This document shows positions 11,615-21,169 of a DNA stretch of 64,000 bases, in pieces (the stretch's first letter is position 1; each line of letters begins with the position of its first letter). The notes beneath the pieces are model-generated. The model ran no database searches and was not told where the DNA came from. It saw nothing but the letters and a program-made list of their open reading frames with translations. The DNA lies in contig PSQN01000014.1 of the NCBI GenBank assembly GCA_002989075.1, positions 868,001 to 932,000 on the forward strand. Direction: 5' to 3'. The stretch comes from Arthonia radiata. Lineage: Eukaryota > Ascomycota > Arthoniomycetes > Arthoniales > Arthoniaceae. The position numbers and the translations under genes are program-made.

Positions 11615-12141
11615 CGTATCTCATGGCGTCGGCCGATCACATGGGAAAGGGGTCTGTTTGCCATATGCACAGCCGCCGCACGGGCAACTAGTCTGGCTGG
11701 GGGGCATCTGATGGCCGTGGTTTTCTCTCTCAAACGATCTTTGCTCAGCTGTCTTGCAACCGAGAGTAGAATACTGAATGGGGCTATCTCTGCCACCTGT
11801 AAGTATATTCTTCCTCAAGCTCGAGCGTGACTACAATTTTCAGACGGTGCAGGATGAACATGCGAGTCATTAGCGCCACCTTAATCTCCCCAACCTTCAC
11901 GGGTTAAAGATATTCCGCTGCGTTTCCTTGCTGCTCCATGTGTCCATCTACTCAAGCTCGCATACTTCACACTCTCCTGACGTCAAGGCCGTGGTCACTC
12001 ATACAGCGAGACGGACTGTATTTCAAACAAAAACCATCACGCGTCTGCGCTGTCACGATCGCACGAACATAAGAGCGTGTCCAAACATATCTGGACGTTT
12101 TATTTTCCTCCTGTGGCTTTACGTCTGCCGATGCTGGCTTC
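11615..12141. other. Intergenic, no gene recognised
   Basis: Upstream region of the membrane protein and downstream region of the small basic protein. No motif beyond short open frames was seen. Confidence 0.5.
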
Positions 12142-12764
12142 TTAACCCTGGGAGGGCTTCGTCGATGCCTTCGACTTCCCCATCTTCAAACGCGAGGCCC
12201 ATGATTTACCCCCGGCCTGATTGCGTCCATGGCGACGGAAGAGGCCACCTGCACTCTTCTTCCCACCAGATCGCTGCAACATCTTTGGACATTCGAATGT
12301 GGGCATGAAACTACGCGGCACTTTTGCCTTTTCGATTGAGCTCGATTCAAGCTTCTTTTGTGACTTGTCACGCCACTCGACTTCAAACGAGTTGTGCTTG
12401 ATATTCCTGGCTGAAGTCAACAACCACCAGGCTCATCAAACCGACATTCGCGTGATACTTACGTGACGAGGCCAGAATGTATGTCGGAATGCTTCTGACG
12501 AGCGTTCGCAATCAATTCGGGACCCTTTTGGTGCAACGATTTTGCTACAGCGCCATGGTGTCGCCTGCTCTCTTTCTTGGCCGAGCCCGGAAAATCCTGC
12601 TTCAGCGCTTGAGGACTGATAAAGACAGGGATGTCTTCGATGTTCATGAGCTTGGGTCCCCCTTCTGGATAATGTAAAGATTCCTTGAGTTCCTTCTGTC
12701 TTTTCAAAAACTCGTCATGGCTCACTCTTGTGCGTTTCTTTCCACTTTGTTTAGCGGTCGACAT
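12142..12764 (-). CDS. Small basic protein of unknown function (188 aa)
   Basis: Two exons (12407-12764 trimmed to a donor at 12462, then 12142-12406) joined by a 56-nt intron (GTAAGT...CCAG) give about 188 residues. The second of two adjacent AGs is the acceptor because only it keeps frame. The protein is rich in Lys, Arg and Ser, starts MSTAKQSGKKRTRVSHDEF, carries an acidic-hydrophobic patch NIEDIPVFISPQAL, and ends in a Lys/Gly/Arg-rich tail. Composition and lack of a signal or membrane span suggest a nuclear or nucleolar protein, but the family was not recognised. The clean intron and consistent composition across both exons argue for a real gene. Confidence 0.65.
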
Positions 12765-13491
12765 GGTTCAGCGGATTTGGTGCTTGCACGAAGACGAGCC
12801 CTTGTAGTCACAATGAAGAAGCAAAGGTAATGCAATGATGTGGTTTCAAGGTCTGACTTCTTGATCTCGGGATGTCAATGAATGTTGCAATGAAGATGAT
12901 GATACCAGTGGTCCCGCTTTATTGCGAGAAATCTTTGGAGACTGTGGACAGATTGTCTTACCAGATTGTACACCTTGTACATCGTAATGTCAAACGCACT
13001 AACAACAGGGTGACCGCTTGAACTTACCACATATGTCGAGTCTAAAAAACGAGTGCCACGGGTCAGAATATCTTCCGTCTGCACTTTCCACTCCTGGCCA
13101 CCGTTCCCTAATGGCGTTTCACCCATCATCCTGAGCTGATGCAGCGGAATGAAAGGTAGCCTGGACCTGTCATCAAGGCGGCGAGACCACATCTCGTGCA
13201 GCTGGCCCACTGTTGGCAACGGATCGGATGGACCCTGAACGGATGGCTGGTCAGATCAATCCTCCGAAGGATCGATTCTTCTTTGAAGTTTGTCTAGACT
13301 GGAAGGGGTCAGACATCGGATCGGATCGGATCAATCGAATCAGTCCCTGTAGAATTTTCATGCAGTCGGACCGGTCCGTAGGCAGGCGGGGTCTGATGCG
13401 TTTGACCCGTTACTAACACTGTCGGACAAACGGTCACTCTCGAGAAAAACTGCACATACCACCATACAGCTCCGAGAGGTTTTCCGCGCAT
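12765..13491. other. Intergenic, with GGATC/GGATCGG-rich patch
   Basis: No convincing gene. 13220-13350 is rich in GGATC-type words (GATCGGATGGA, TCGGATCGGATCGGATC), a short imperfect simple repeat. An open frame on the minus strand (12875-13219) has no supporting motif. Confidence 0.45.
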
Positions 13492-13601
13492 TACCCACAG
13501 GGGTCAAGTATGTGATTGCGCGGGACAGTCACCAAATGCTTAGGGTTACGGCCTTGAAAATAACCCTACCGCGCAATCGCATACTTGACCCACTGTGTAC
13601 C
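13492..13601. mobile_element. MITE-like hairpin with 28-29 bp terminal inverted repeats
   Basis: The left arm 13496-13523 and right arm 13569-13597 are near-perfect inverted copies (CACAG-GGGTCAAGTATG and its complement; one inserted base and one substitution). A further inner stem pairs TAGGGTTA (13541-13548) with TAACCCTA (13561-13568). The 4-base word TACC flanks both outer ends (13492-13495 and 13598-13601) as a possible target duplication. Without coding capacity this fits a miniature inverted-repeat element or a long hairpin; superfamily cannot be assigned from one copy. Confidence 0.6.
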
Positions 13602-14605
13602 TTTCCAAGTTGTGACTAGAACAACAAAAACGCCAGAGATGATCGCGTACATGCGATGCCGAAAAATGACCAATGCGGTGGAATTTGGCCCCTAGTCCAG
13701 CCTCCCTTCTCAGCGCAAGAGCCTAGAGGATGCGTTGGAGGCCACTCACGTCCCACACGTTCGAAACCTTAATGCGGGATCTAGAATCTGGTAGTATGAT
13801 TGGGTCGCGCTTTATTGATCCTCTGCCTAATCCACCCAACTGGGAAAGTCAACTAGTGTACAGGGTTTATCTGCAGCTGTCAGCTGACTGCGAAACTCTG
13901 AAACTAATGGGTAGTACACAGGCACCTGTCACACAGTAGCTACCGTTTGCCATTCATGAAGACTCGGCAGATAGGAGCCAGTATACAATGAGTATACTTA
14001 CAGATACGGCTATGTTAACGGGGACTCCTGAGTGATCGAAGGTATACGGCGCAGCAGCTGTGCGGATGATGGTAACGCAGGTATTGACGGTATTCGTTGG
14101 CTAGTGAGCGCCTGCAAGGGTAAGGACATAGGGCAATTTCTGAACTGCTACCGAACGATGCCGAAGGTCGGAAGTTGAAACAGCTAAACCAAGAGTATTA
14201 CTTGTAAATAATCGCCACGTGGGTAAACTCATTCACCGTTCAGGAGACGTGTTAGCACACAGATTGCCCCTACCACCTTCACCGTCTGGCAAAGGGTCTA
14301 CACCAACTACAAGATGTCCAAATCGGGCGTTTGGCGCCGTCAGCTCCCACTTCGGAAAAAGCCCGAGTCTGCGTGAAGGACGCAAGTTGAAACCGCAGCA
14401 TCGCATCATTGCTCACTCCTAACACCTGGCCATTTCGCTCCGCTTGCTGTATTGTGAGACGTGTTACGAAGAATGGCTTCAAGAAGGCGCACGAGGGCTC
14501 TCAAAGCCTTCGAGATTGGGACAAGAAACTCTAGAAATAACGATCTAGACTCGACACACATAAATCGTTGACACTCGGATTTACTCACAGCGCTAGCCTC
14601 GGATC
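13602..14605. other. Intergenic, no gene recognised
   Basis: About 1 kb with no supported gene; probably holds the promoter of the coiled-coil gene. Confidence 0.5.
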
Positions 14606-15029
14606 ATGTCCCAGTCACGCCTCAGAGGGCTGCAGAGAGACTTAAGATCATTTCAGTCCGACCTCAGAGGATATGAAAGAGAACTAGACAGGCTTCAGCG
14701 CCAGCGCGATCGTTTGGACGATCAACGTTATGAAGAATCGCAAAACGGGAACGCGCGTAGAGAAGAAGAGATCCAAGGATTAATCCAGGACATAGAGGAA
14801 GTCGATATCGCGGACGTCTTACAGAATATCAGGGAAGTGGAAACGGAGATCACTAATCTTGAGGCGTGAGTACCTCGCTCCCGTCTTTTTGCCACTTTTT
14901 GCTGACGGACCGCTTAGGGAGATCGAAGAGGAAGAAGCGGCAATCCAAGAAGCAGAAGATGAGAGGCGGTATGGTAGTGCGGGCGATAGGTCCTCTGGGG
15001 GTGGCGGTAAATTTTACCAGAGGTACTAG
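14606..15029 (+). CDS. Small coiled-coil protein (123 aa)
   Basis: Two exons, 14606-14865 and 14918-15029, joined by a 52-nt intron (GTGAGT...CTTAG with a GCTGAC branch site), give 123 residues. Residues 5-100 are almost wholly charged heptad-like sequence (RLRGLQRDLRSFQSDLRGYE, then LIQDIEEVDIADVLQNIREV and EIEEEEAAIQEAEDERR), so a long coiled coil is predicted. The tail is Gly/Ser-rich and ends KFYQRY. No domain family recognised. The helical pattern runs across the splice junction, which supports both exon and intron. Confidence 0.75.
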
Positions 15030-15147
15030 TAGGTGTGCGATGGTAGGTAGGTGAAGGCAGGGCCAGGTGTGGCAGGTCCACGTCTGGTGCGCTCTCGGAA
15101 GATTAGACACAATTCTGTGAGAGCATCAACACCACATCGAGTGCTCG

Positions 15148-15272
15148 TCTCCAGCTGCTCGAAGCGCTGACGCCGCTCTCATATCATCGTGCATACCCTT
15201 CATGTGCATGTCAGATGTCTCCAACAGCTCGAAATGCTGACGCCGCTCTCATATCATCGCGCCTACCCTTCA
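15148..15272. repeat. Direct tandem duplication, 70-bp period
   Basis: A 55-bp core at 15148-15202 recurs at 15218-15272 with few changes (both contain CTGACGCCGCTCTCATATCA), separated by a 15-bp spacer. Non-coding, between the coiled-coil gene and the next protein, so it may lie in the latter's promoter. Confidence 0.85.
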
Positions 15273-15537
15273 AAGCATGACGTGCTATCGTGCAGCCCAC
15301 TGACTTCACAATGACATGTACACTTCCGTAACATGGTGACCTCAGCAATTGCAATGCACTCTGTCCATTGCCTCAGTATGACCGCACAACCCAAAGAAAG
15401 GCACCTATGCACATTTTCCCATATTCTCATAGCTCCCCCCTGCACTCACAAAACACCGGCAAGAAACCACCAAGCACTCTTCACCCTCAGAACAACTCGC
15501 AAACCTACTATATCCAAAACCACACCCACCGAACACA

Positions 15538-16245
15538 ATGGGCGCAGCCATCTCCAACTTCATCCAATGGTTCTGGATCCTGGTCGCCGCCGTCAAGCAG
15601 CGCGACCTCTCCCAGGCCGCTCTTGACGCGCACAGCCATGCCCTAACGCAGGCGCTCTCGCCCGCCACGGCACTCAAGGCAATGCCGCGTCTCCTCGAGA
15701 CAAAGCCATGGCGCCACTGCACCGACGCGCACGGCAAGAACTGGGCCATCGGCGCGCACGGGCATATGGATACGGGTCTGGACGCGCGTGGAGAGAATAG
15801 CATCGCGCTCGCGGGCATGGAGGTGATGCAGCCGGAGTGGATTGTCGTTAATCAGACGGGGCTGGATGTCGTCGCGAAGAAGGCGTTCCTACCGGAAGAC
15901 ATGGTCGGGCTGTATAATGTCCTCTGGCTTGAGGCGTGGGCGCAGACGCATGAGAGTGCTGGGGCCTCGTCGACGCTGCAAAAGCGGGCGTCTAATGCGC
16001 TGCAGTCGCAGACCGTGGACGTTCAGCGTCAGCTGTTGAGTGCGGTTGAGAAGATTCCTGTGCGTGGCGAGGTCGAGGAGGTGGAGACGGAGGATGCGTC
16101 GCTGGGGAAGGTGGAAACTGCTGAACTGGGTATGGATCGGGTGATGAAGCATTACCGCAGTGTGTTGGATGTTAAGCCTGGTGTGTTCCAGCTTCAGAGG
16201 GATGGAGAGGGAGAGGTGGAGCTGAAGTGTCCTGAGGGGATGTGA
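15538..16245 (+). CDS. Hypothetical protein, 235 aa, intronless
   Basis: One open frame of 235 residues with fungal codon use and a Kozak-like AACACAATGG start. The N-terminus has a short hydrophobic stretch (ISNFIQWFWILVAAV) that could be a membrane anchor or signal, followed by a soluble region with WRHCTDAHGKNWAIGAHGHM and PEWIVVNQTGLDVVAKKAF, then an acidic Glu/Val-rich segment and VMKHYRSVLDVKPG. The family is not recognised. A convergent Tubby-like gene ends about 270 bp beyond its stop. Confidence 0.65.
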   Translation: MGAAISNFIQWFWILVAAVKQRDLSQAALDAHSHALTQALSPATALKAMPRLLETKPWRHCTDAHGKNWAIGAHGHMDTGLDARGENSIALAGMEVMQPEWIVVNQTGLDVVAKKAFLPEDMVGLYNVLWLEAWAQTHESAGASSTLQKRASNALQSQTVDVQRQLLSAVEKIPVRGEVEEVETEDASLGKVETAELGMDRVMKHYRSVLDVKPGVFQLQRDGEGEVELKCPEGM

Positions 16246-16512
16246 GGGGTTGTTGGGCTCGAAACGCATTAGATATTCAAGTCACAAATGCATCATATAT
16301 GCTGAATTGAATCGATGTTTCCTTTGATGAATACCCATGTGTTTGGCATTGATAGACTGAAGAGTAAAGACGTAAAGCTGGGCCATCCTCGCAGCTCACT
16401 AAACGGTGAACTTCGGTCCATACAATAGAAGGCTGATATATATCCATTCGTTCCCAGGCAAGCTTTGCCGTGGCGCCCTTTCGCCGGTCGGTACATAAGC
16501 TCATGCGCGTGC

Positions 16513-17334
16513 TCATCCATCGATATTCAATCTCATGGCCGACCATCCGTGCCGTGCAGGCCATTGGTGGTTAGAGAACGGATTGTGAATATGGTCCATC
16601 TGCTTCACCGCGATCGTGCAGAGGCCAAGCTGACACCATTAGTCGTTCATCAAGCACGTTTCAAAGAAGCACGCTTGGGGATGTCTCACCAATGCGATAT
16701 CCGTACCCTTCGGTAGGTCGAAGAACATATAAACGTAGCCCTTGACCTGCTCGGCGGTCCTCAAAGGATGCGGGATCTGGACGAGGTCTGACGTCTCGAT
16801 CGCAGTATACAGTCTACCTCCGCACTGTATCTCAATCACGTGGTTTGAATGCAAGAAATTGTGGGACGGTCTCGTTCGACATCTGGCCTTGAGGGAGCCG
16901 CGCTCGTTGCTGAGCGCCCAATTTTCCTTTTCGCAGAGTTCAAAACGTTGGCTAGTGTCCCAAGCGCTTATGATTGTAGCGCCGCCTCGACGGACGTCAA
17001 GATCGAGCAGTCTTGCGCCATTTGGACCGTGCATTGCTGCGGGGAGATGGTCAGCTCTCGGCGATAGCGTACTGTGCAGTGAGAAGACGGATGGTATCCG
17101 TGGCTCATCAGCAAAAGAGAGATACTGACCAGTATGACCGGCCTCGTTTAGGTAGTACAAGGGCCCTTCCAAGCGTGTATCGAACGCTCGTTGCCTGTTC
17201 CATCTTGTGGGCCTGGAGCTTATGCGTGCATAGTGCAGGTTCCGGTCGCCAGAGGCTACTTCAATCTTCAATGTAGTCTGCTCGGTACAAATAAATTCTC
17301 CGATACTGAGAGTTGGAATGGCTATAGTAGTCAT
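16513..17334 (-). CDS. Tubby/LURP-one-like domain protein, copy 1
   Basis: Three exons: 17130-17334, 16690-17036 and 16513-16629, with introns 17037-17129 (93 nt, in-frame length, canonical sites) and 16630-16689 (60 nt), giving about 222 residues. It is a paralogue of the gene at 17991-18847. Shared blocks include a start of type EFICTEQTTLKIEV, an ENWALSNERGSLKA core, a GGRLYTAIETSDLVQIP block and the last-exon LGLCTIAVKQMDHIHNP. The first intron is phase 1 and the second phase 0 at matching positions in both copies. The order of strands (IIxAxxxxQRF, W-L-N--GSLKA) and a final hydrophobic helix resemble the Tubby C-terminal-like (LURP-one/scramblase) fold; this is an inference from pattern only. 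Lipid or membrane binding would then be plausible. A duplicated E-box element lies 100-170 bp upstream. Confidence 0.65.
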
Positions 17335-17436
17335 GGCCTTATATTATCAGAGCGTGGCCTGCATGCTTCTAGGATGCATTCGCAAACAGTTCGACCTGAA
17401 AATGATCGAACTTGTAATCACGCCATTCAGTAGTTT

Positions 17437-17502
17437 GTGTTAAGAAGCCAGCTAACTCGTACCACGTGTTAAGAAGCCAGCTAACTCGTACCACGTGTTA
17501 AG
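17437..17502. promoter_or_regulatory. 29-bp tandem repeat carrying CACGTG E-boxes upstream of Tubby-like copy 1
   Basis: The unit GTGTTAAGAAGCCAGCTAAC plus CTCGTACCAC (overlapping, 29 bp in all) occurs at 17437-17465 and 17466-17494, then a third partial copy begins (17495-17502). Each junction forms CACGTG (17463-17468 and 17492-17497), the core site of bHLH factors in fungi. The repeat lies about 100-170 bp upstream of the minus-strand start at 17334, where a promoter is expected. Regulatory function is inferred from position and motif. Confidence 0.55.
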
Positions 17503-17990
17503 AGAAATCAACGTGGCTGTTCGTAGATTCAGACTGTGCACAAATATGCCTGTTTCGGAGGCGAAATAACTTCCAGAAAAGGCTTGCATCTATTGTGATC
17601 ATCTTGCATACTGTTATTTTGAGTTGACAGGCACTGAGCTTTAAAAAAAAGGGAGCCCGCTCTTACCTGCTCTCCGTTTAGGACTTAATGGGTATACAAT
17701 CTACTTTCCCGGTTCTTAGAAATGCCTGGGCCGTGAACATGGACGCCGATGTCGCGCGCTGAGTTACATACTTGCAAGGTGCCCCTGGAAACATGTCGTC
17801 AGCATAGCCTCTTCTAACGTTTGCGGAGATTTCAAACAAAACAGCTAGAAACCACAACGGCGCGCTAGCTGCCAGGTGATGGGGTTGACGCAACAGAGTG
17901 CAATGTTAGGATGCTCTTAGACTTACCTAGATACCTATGCGTTCAAAGCCAGAGGTGTGTCCTATTGTCCGATGACAGCCATGCGTTGTT

Positions 17991-18847
17991 TCAGAATCCG
18001 TCGTTTCTTGCTCGTTTGGAGAGGCGACCAAACCGTGCAAAGCATAAATTACCCATGTGCCATAGTCGCACGGGGTTGACGAGATAGTCCTGTTGCTTGA
18101 GAGCGACTGTGCATAAAGCGACCTATCAGGAGTTTGTCAATAACCAGTCGAGTCGTAAACTTGTCTTGATGCGCACGACTTACCCAGGCGAGGTCCGTAC
18201 CAGCGTCCACATCGCGGAACACATAGTTGTGTGCTTCGACAGGGTCCTGCGAGTTCGGTATCAGGATGTGGCCTGAGTCCTCTACAGCACACAAACGACG
18301 GCCGTTGTATTGCACAACTGCGGTGTGTTGCGAACTTCCCTGTTTATTACGTGGCCCAGGCGTGAGCTTAGCTTTGACGGAGCCGTCGTCGTTATGCAGC
18401 GACCAATCGAGTTTGCGGAGCAGTGACCAGCGCCTGCTCTCAATGATAGCGTCATTGATGTGGACGTAGTTGCAACAGACTCTGAGGCTGAAACGGGGAG
18501 CTCCTTTCGTTTTGACTGGCCCTCCCACTGGATCCGGATGGCGAATGACTGTAGTGTATGCACTGTCAGCGGTCATCGCAAACCGCCGAAACACAAGCCT
18601 GCCTCTACTCACTGGTCTGATAGTAACGTTTGGGGTGCCGGAAAGTCTGTAGCTGGCTCTTAGTTTGAGGGAAGCGACTGCAGGGGCCTTCCAAGAGTTG
18701 ACTGTACTCTGGCCGATGATGGGGATGCTCAGGTTTGAAGAAAAGCCTGATATATGCCAGATTGCCCTCAACAACAGCGATGTCTACCCTCAGTGAGCCC
18801 TTTTCGCTGCGCACAAAGTCTGCCGTGCCCAAGCGTGGCTGATTCAT
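17991..18847 (-). CDS. Tubby/LURP-one-like domain protein, copy 2
   Basis: Three exons: 18613-18847, 18184-18548 and 17991-18122, with introns 18549-18612 (64 nt; the second of two AGs is the acceptor as it alone keeps frame) and 18123-18183 (61 nt, GTAAGT donor), about 243 residues. Matches copy 1 along its length: ADFVRSEKGSLRVDI, NLAYIRLFFKP, LLEGP, INDAIIESRRWSLL, WSLHNDDGSVKAKL, NGRRLCAVEDSGHILIP, AGTDLAWVALCTVALKQQD. The C-terminus is longer and basic. Both intron positions and phases are shared with copy 1, so the pair arose by duplication of an intron-bearing gene. Function unknown; the Tubby-like fold is suggested only by pattern. Confidence 0.68.
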
Positions 18848-19671
18848 GGTAGTCAGATAGCAAACAAACTTTACCCGGTACGTGGGATGCCTAGGCCTGA
18901 AAAAAGCAGCGACAGCGCTTTAAAGTATCCCAAGAGCATGGTAAAGATCTGTCATCTGGTCTTTCGCCAAATATATACTCCAAAGGAGGTAACACAAGGG
19001 CGTGCCGAGGCGAAGACATAATCAGTAGGCAAGAACGGCGCTTCGTTGACATCTGGCGCCGGATCATCATCCGCGACCAAAACCAGTCTAGGATCACACA
19101 TTGTTTGCTGAAAGCTACGCAGGTGGTCGAGATGTGGACAATCATCAGCACGGACGCACTTTGAGAGGATAGGGAGCGGCGTTCGCGCTAGCGACACATC
19201 TGTACTAGCGGTCCTCGCACGGCGTGCTTGATATCTTTCGGAGCTTCCATGTATGCGCTTGGAACTTTAGCTCATCAACGCCAGTCCACGAGCAAAGTCG
19301 ACAGTGAGAGGCTATACGGAGCAGATGTATTGATCGTCAGGACCCTTGTCTCACAGGGCTCAATACGCCTGCTTTGGCCCATGCCCCCAGATGCGCCCGT
19401 CAGTATGGCTTGACCCAAGCGATGCAACGTCAAGCCCGTTATCGCTCCTGGTTCTGCCTGTCAGACACGGTTCTAGCGAATCGCATTCGAAACCCAAGAT
19501 GTGAAGAAGATGCGTCAGTATGATAATTTCCTAGAAGTCTCTGTGCAACTTTTGCACAGCGTATAGATCGGAGACGAGCGACGACAATGACCTTTTATCC
19601 GCGGTGTGCCACTCTGTATACCAACACCATCAGCCGAGAGCGACTACATTTTGAGTTTGATATGATATCAC
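18848..19671. other. Intergenic, no gene recognised
   Basis: Contains a minus-strand open frame (18952-19197) with no recognised motif. Probably includes the promoter of Tubby-like copy 2. Confidence 0.45.
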
Positions 19672-19980
19672 CTACAAATTATGCTCTTCCACTGCTTCGG
19701 GCACGTAAGTGTCCGATCCTCTACTGTCGACATACTTGAGCTTGTATGAGTGCTCTCTATCGCTGTTACCTGGGTACACGTCGTGAATCTGGTAGGTGCG
19801 CTGGCTATATATGACAGCATCGTTAATCTTGAACTTGGGCTTTCCTTGTTGAGCTTGTAAGTAAAGATTGAACAGCAACGCGTTCACGCGCGGTGCAGTC
19901 GTGCAGTCATAGACGAGTTCAGTCACTTGACTTCGATGACCATTGCGGAGGAAAACATACCAGCACTTTCTTGACCGCAT
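19672..19980 (-). CDS. Small basic protein, family A copy 1 (shared with 23687-24015)
   Basis: The C-terminal 57 residues (KPKFKINDAVIYSQRTYQIH to the end EEHNL) match the small protein at 23687-24015: K-x-K/Y-K-x-x-D-x-V-x-Y, then YQI.DVY / WVIQNVF, D(R/K)(E/K)HSYKL and a final V-P/E-x-x-L. A short beta-rich protein of this kind could be a Tudor/SH3-like fold (a basic, aromatic-rich 60-residue unit), but that is a guess. The start at 19980 is the longest option; the match to the partner begins near residue 34, so a later start or an unseen 5' exon is possible. No signal peptide. Confidence 0.5.
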   Translation of the reverse strand: MRSRKCWYVFLRNGHRSQVTELVYDCTTAPRVNALLFNLYLQAQQGKPKFKINDAVIYSQRTYQIHDVYPGNSDREHSYKLKYVDSRGSDTYVPEAVEEHNL

Positions 19981-21169
19981 CTTTTACGTGATGCATCGTA
20001 CTGGACGGTTTTTGGTGCTCCTGCTAGCAGCAACCTTAAAGAAAAAGTCTCGGGATTGACTCTCAGTGCTTGCTGCTTAAATCTTCAAAGTCATTCTTAG
20101 AAGCATGCATTAACTTATGAATCTCCGACTAGCACCATACGACTTGACCTTAGAAGATGCGATCTGGCTTCGTATTAGGTAGTAACGTGTGCAGGCCAGG
20201 AATGACCATCGTCAGACTAGCGAGGACTATTATACCATTGAACAGGCGCACCAGACGAGGCGATCGGATAATACGTAATCTTATAGACAAATCGTAGATC
20301 CATGGCTGTTGTGATTCACGACGTGTGCACAACAGCTGAGGAAGGCTGGGGTCGCCGAAACTAGTGACCATCTGTATTCGGGAGATACTGCGAGCCGCGC
20401 GTGAAGCACTTACGTATTGTTCACGACTGCAACCTGCGCAACGCCGCAGACCCTCGTTCGTGATCCTAGGATCTGTGCTCGTATGGTCATGCAACGATCG
20501 TGGTCATTATTCTTCTCACACCTGCGTTCGGAGATGCGACTGTGATGTCGAGGCAGCGTGAAGGCTTTGCGAAGGTCGAGCTTTTGAGCACACATGTGGC
20601 GGTCCCTTCGAGCTACCCATCGACGATTACGCATATCCTTGTGGATCGAGGCGTTAGGATTTCAACGATGCTGTGGAGTGCTATGAAGACTCGAATATTG
20701 TCTCAGATGGGCGCAATTCGGCGCGTTGAAGATACCACGAGCCTTAAAGCCATTGGGATTCTACAAACACCTACTGCGCCGGATGTTTGCTGCGTGAACG
20801 GCTCTGTCGAACACAGTATGAGTCCGGGGTATGCACTCGCATCACCGACATCAAGTGCGGGTCGGCATCTCCTGACATGCACAGTACGCCAAGCACCCCA
20901 GCATACAGTCGAAATCGACAGATCACTTGCCATTCTTTTCACGTCAACGCCACACTCATGCATCTTGAATTTTTGGATTCAGCGGGAAAAGTCGACCTTG
21001 GCGATGTTTCCTAGGAGATTCAGAAAATCTGGGGCAGGTTTCGCAGAGTTGTGTGGAGAGGTTTGGGAGAGTGGCGCTTGCCTGGATTAGTCGTTAGCCT
21101 TGTGGACGATCCCTAGATATCTCGTCCCTCCTAACTTTCTTCCGTCCAGTCTCCTCTTCTAGTAGGCCT
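19981..21169. other. Intergenic, no gene recognised
   Basis: Includes open frames on both strands (20150-20494 minus, 20500-21090 plus) that lack motifs and a splice pattern. One minus frame has a single hydrophobic stretch (LVRLFNGIIVLASLTMVIPG) and may be a gene relic. Confidence 0.45.

Noticed and set aside
12875-13219. 114-residue minus-strand open frame
   Set aside because: No motif, no clear promoter or splice context; likely a chance frame.
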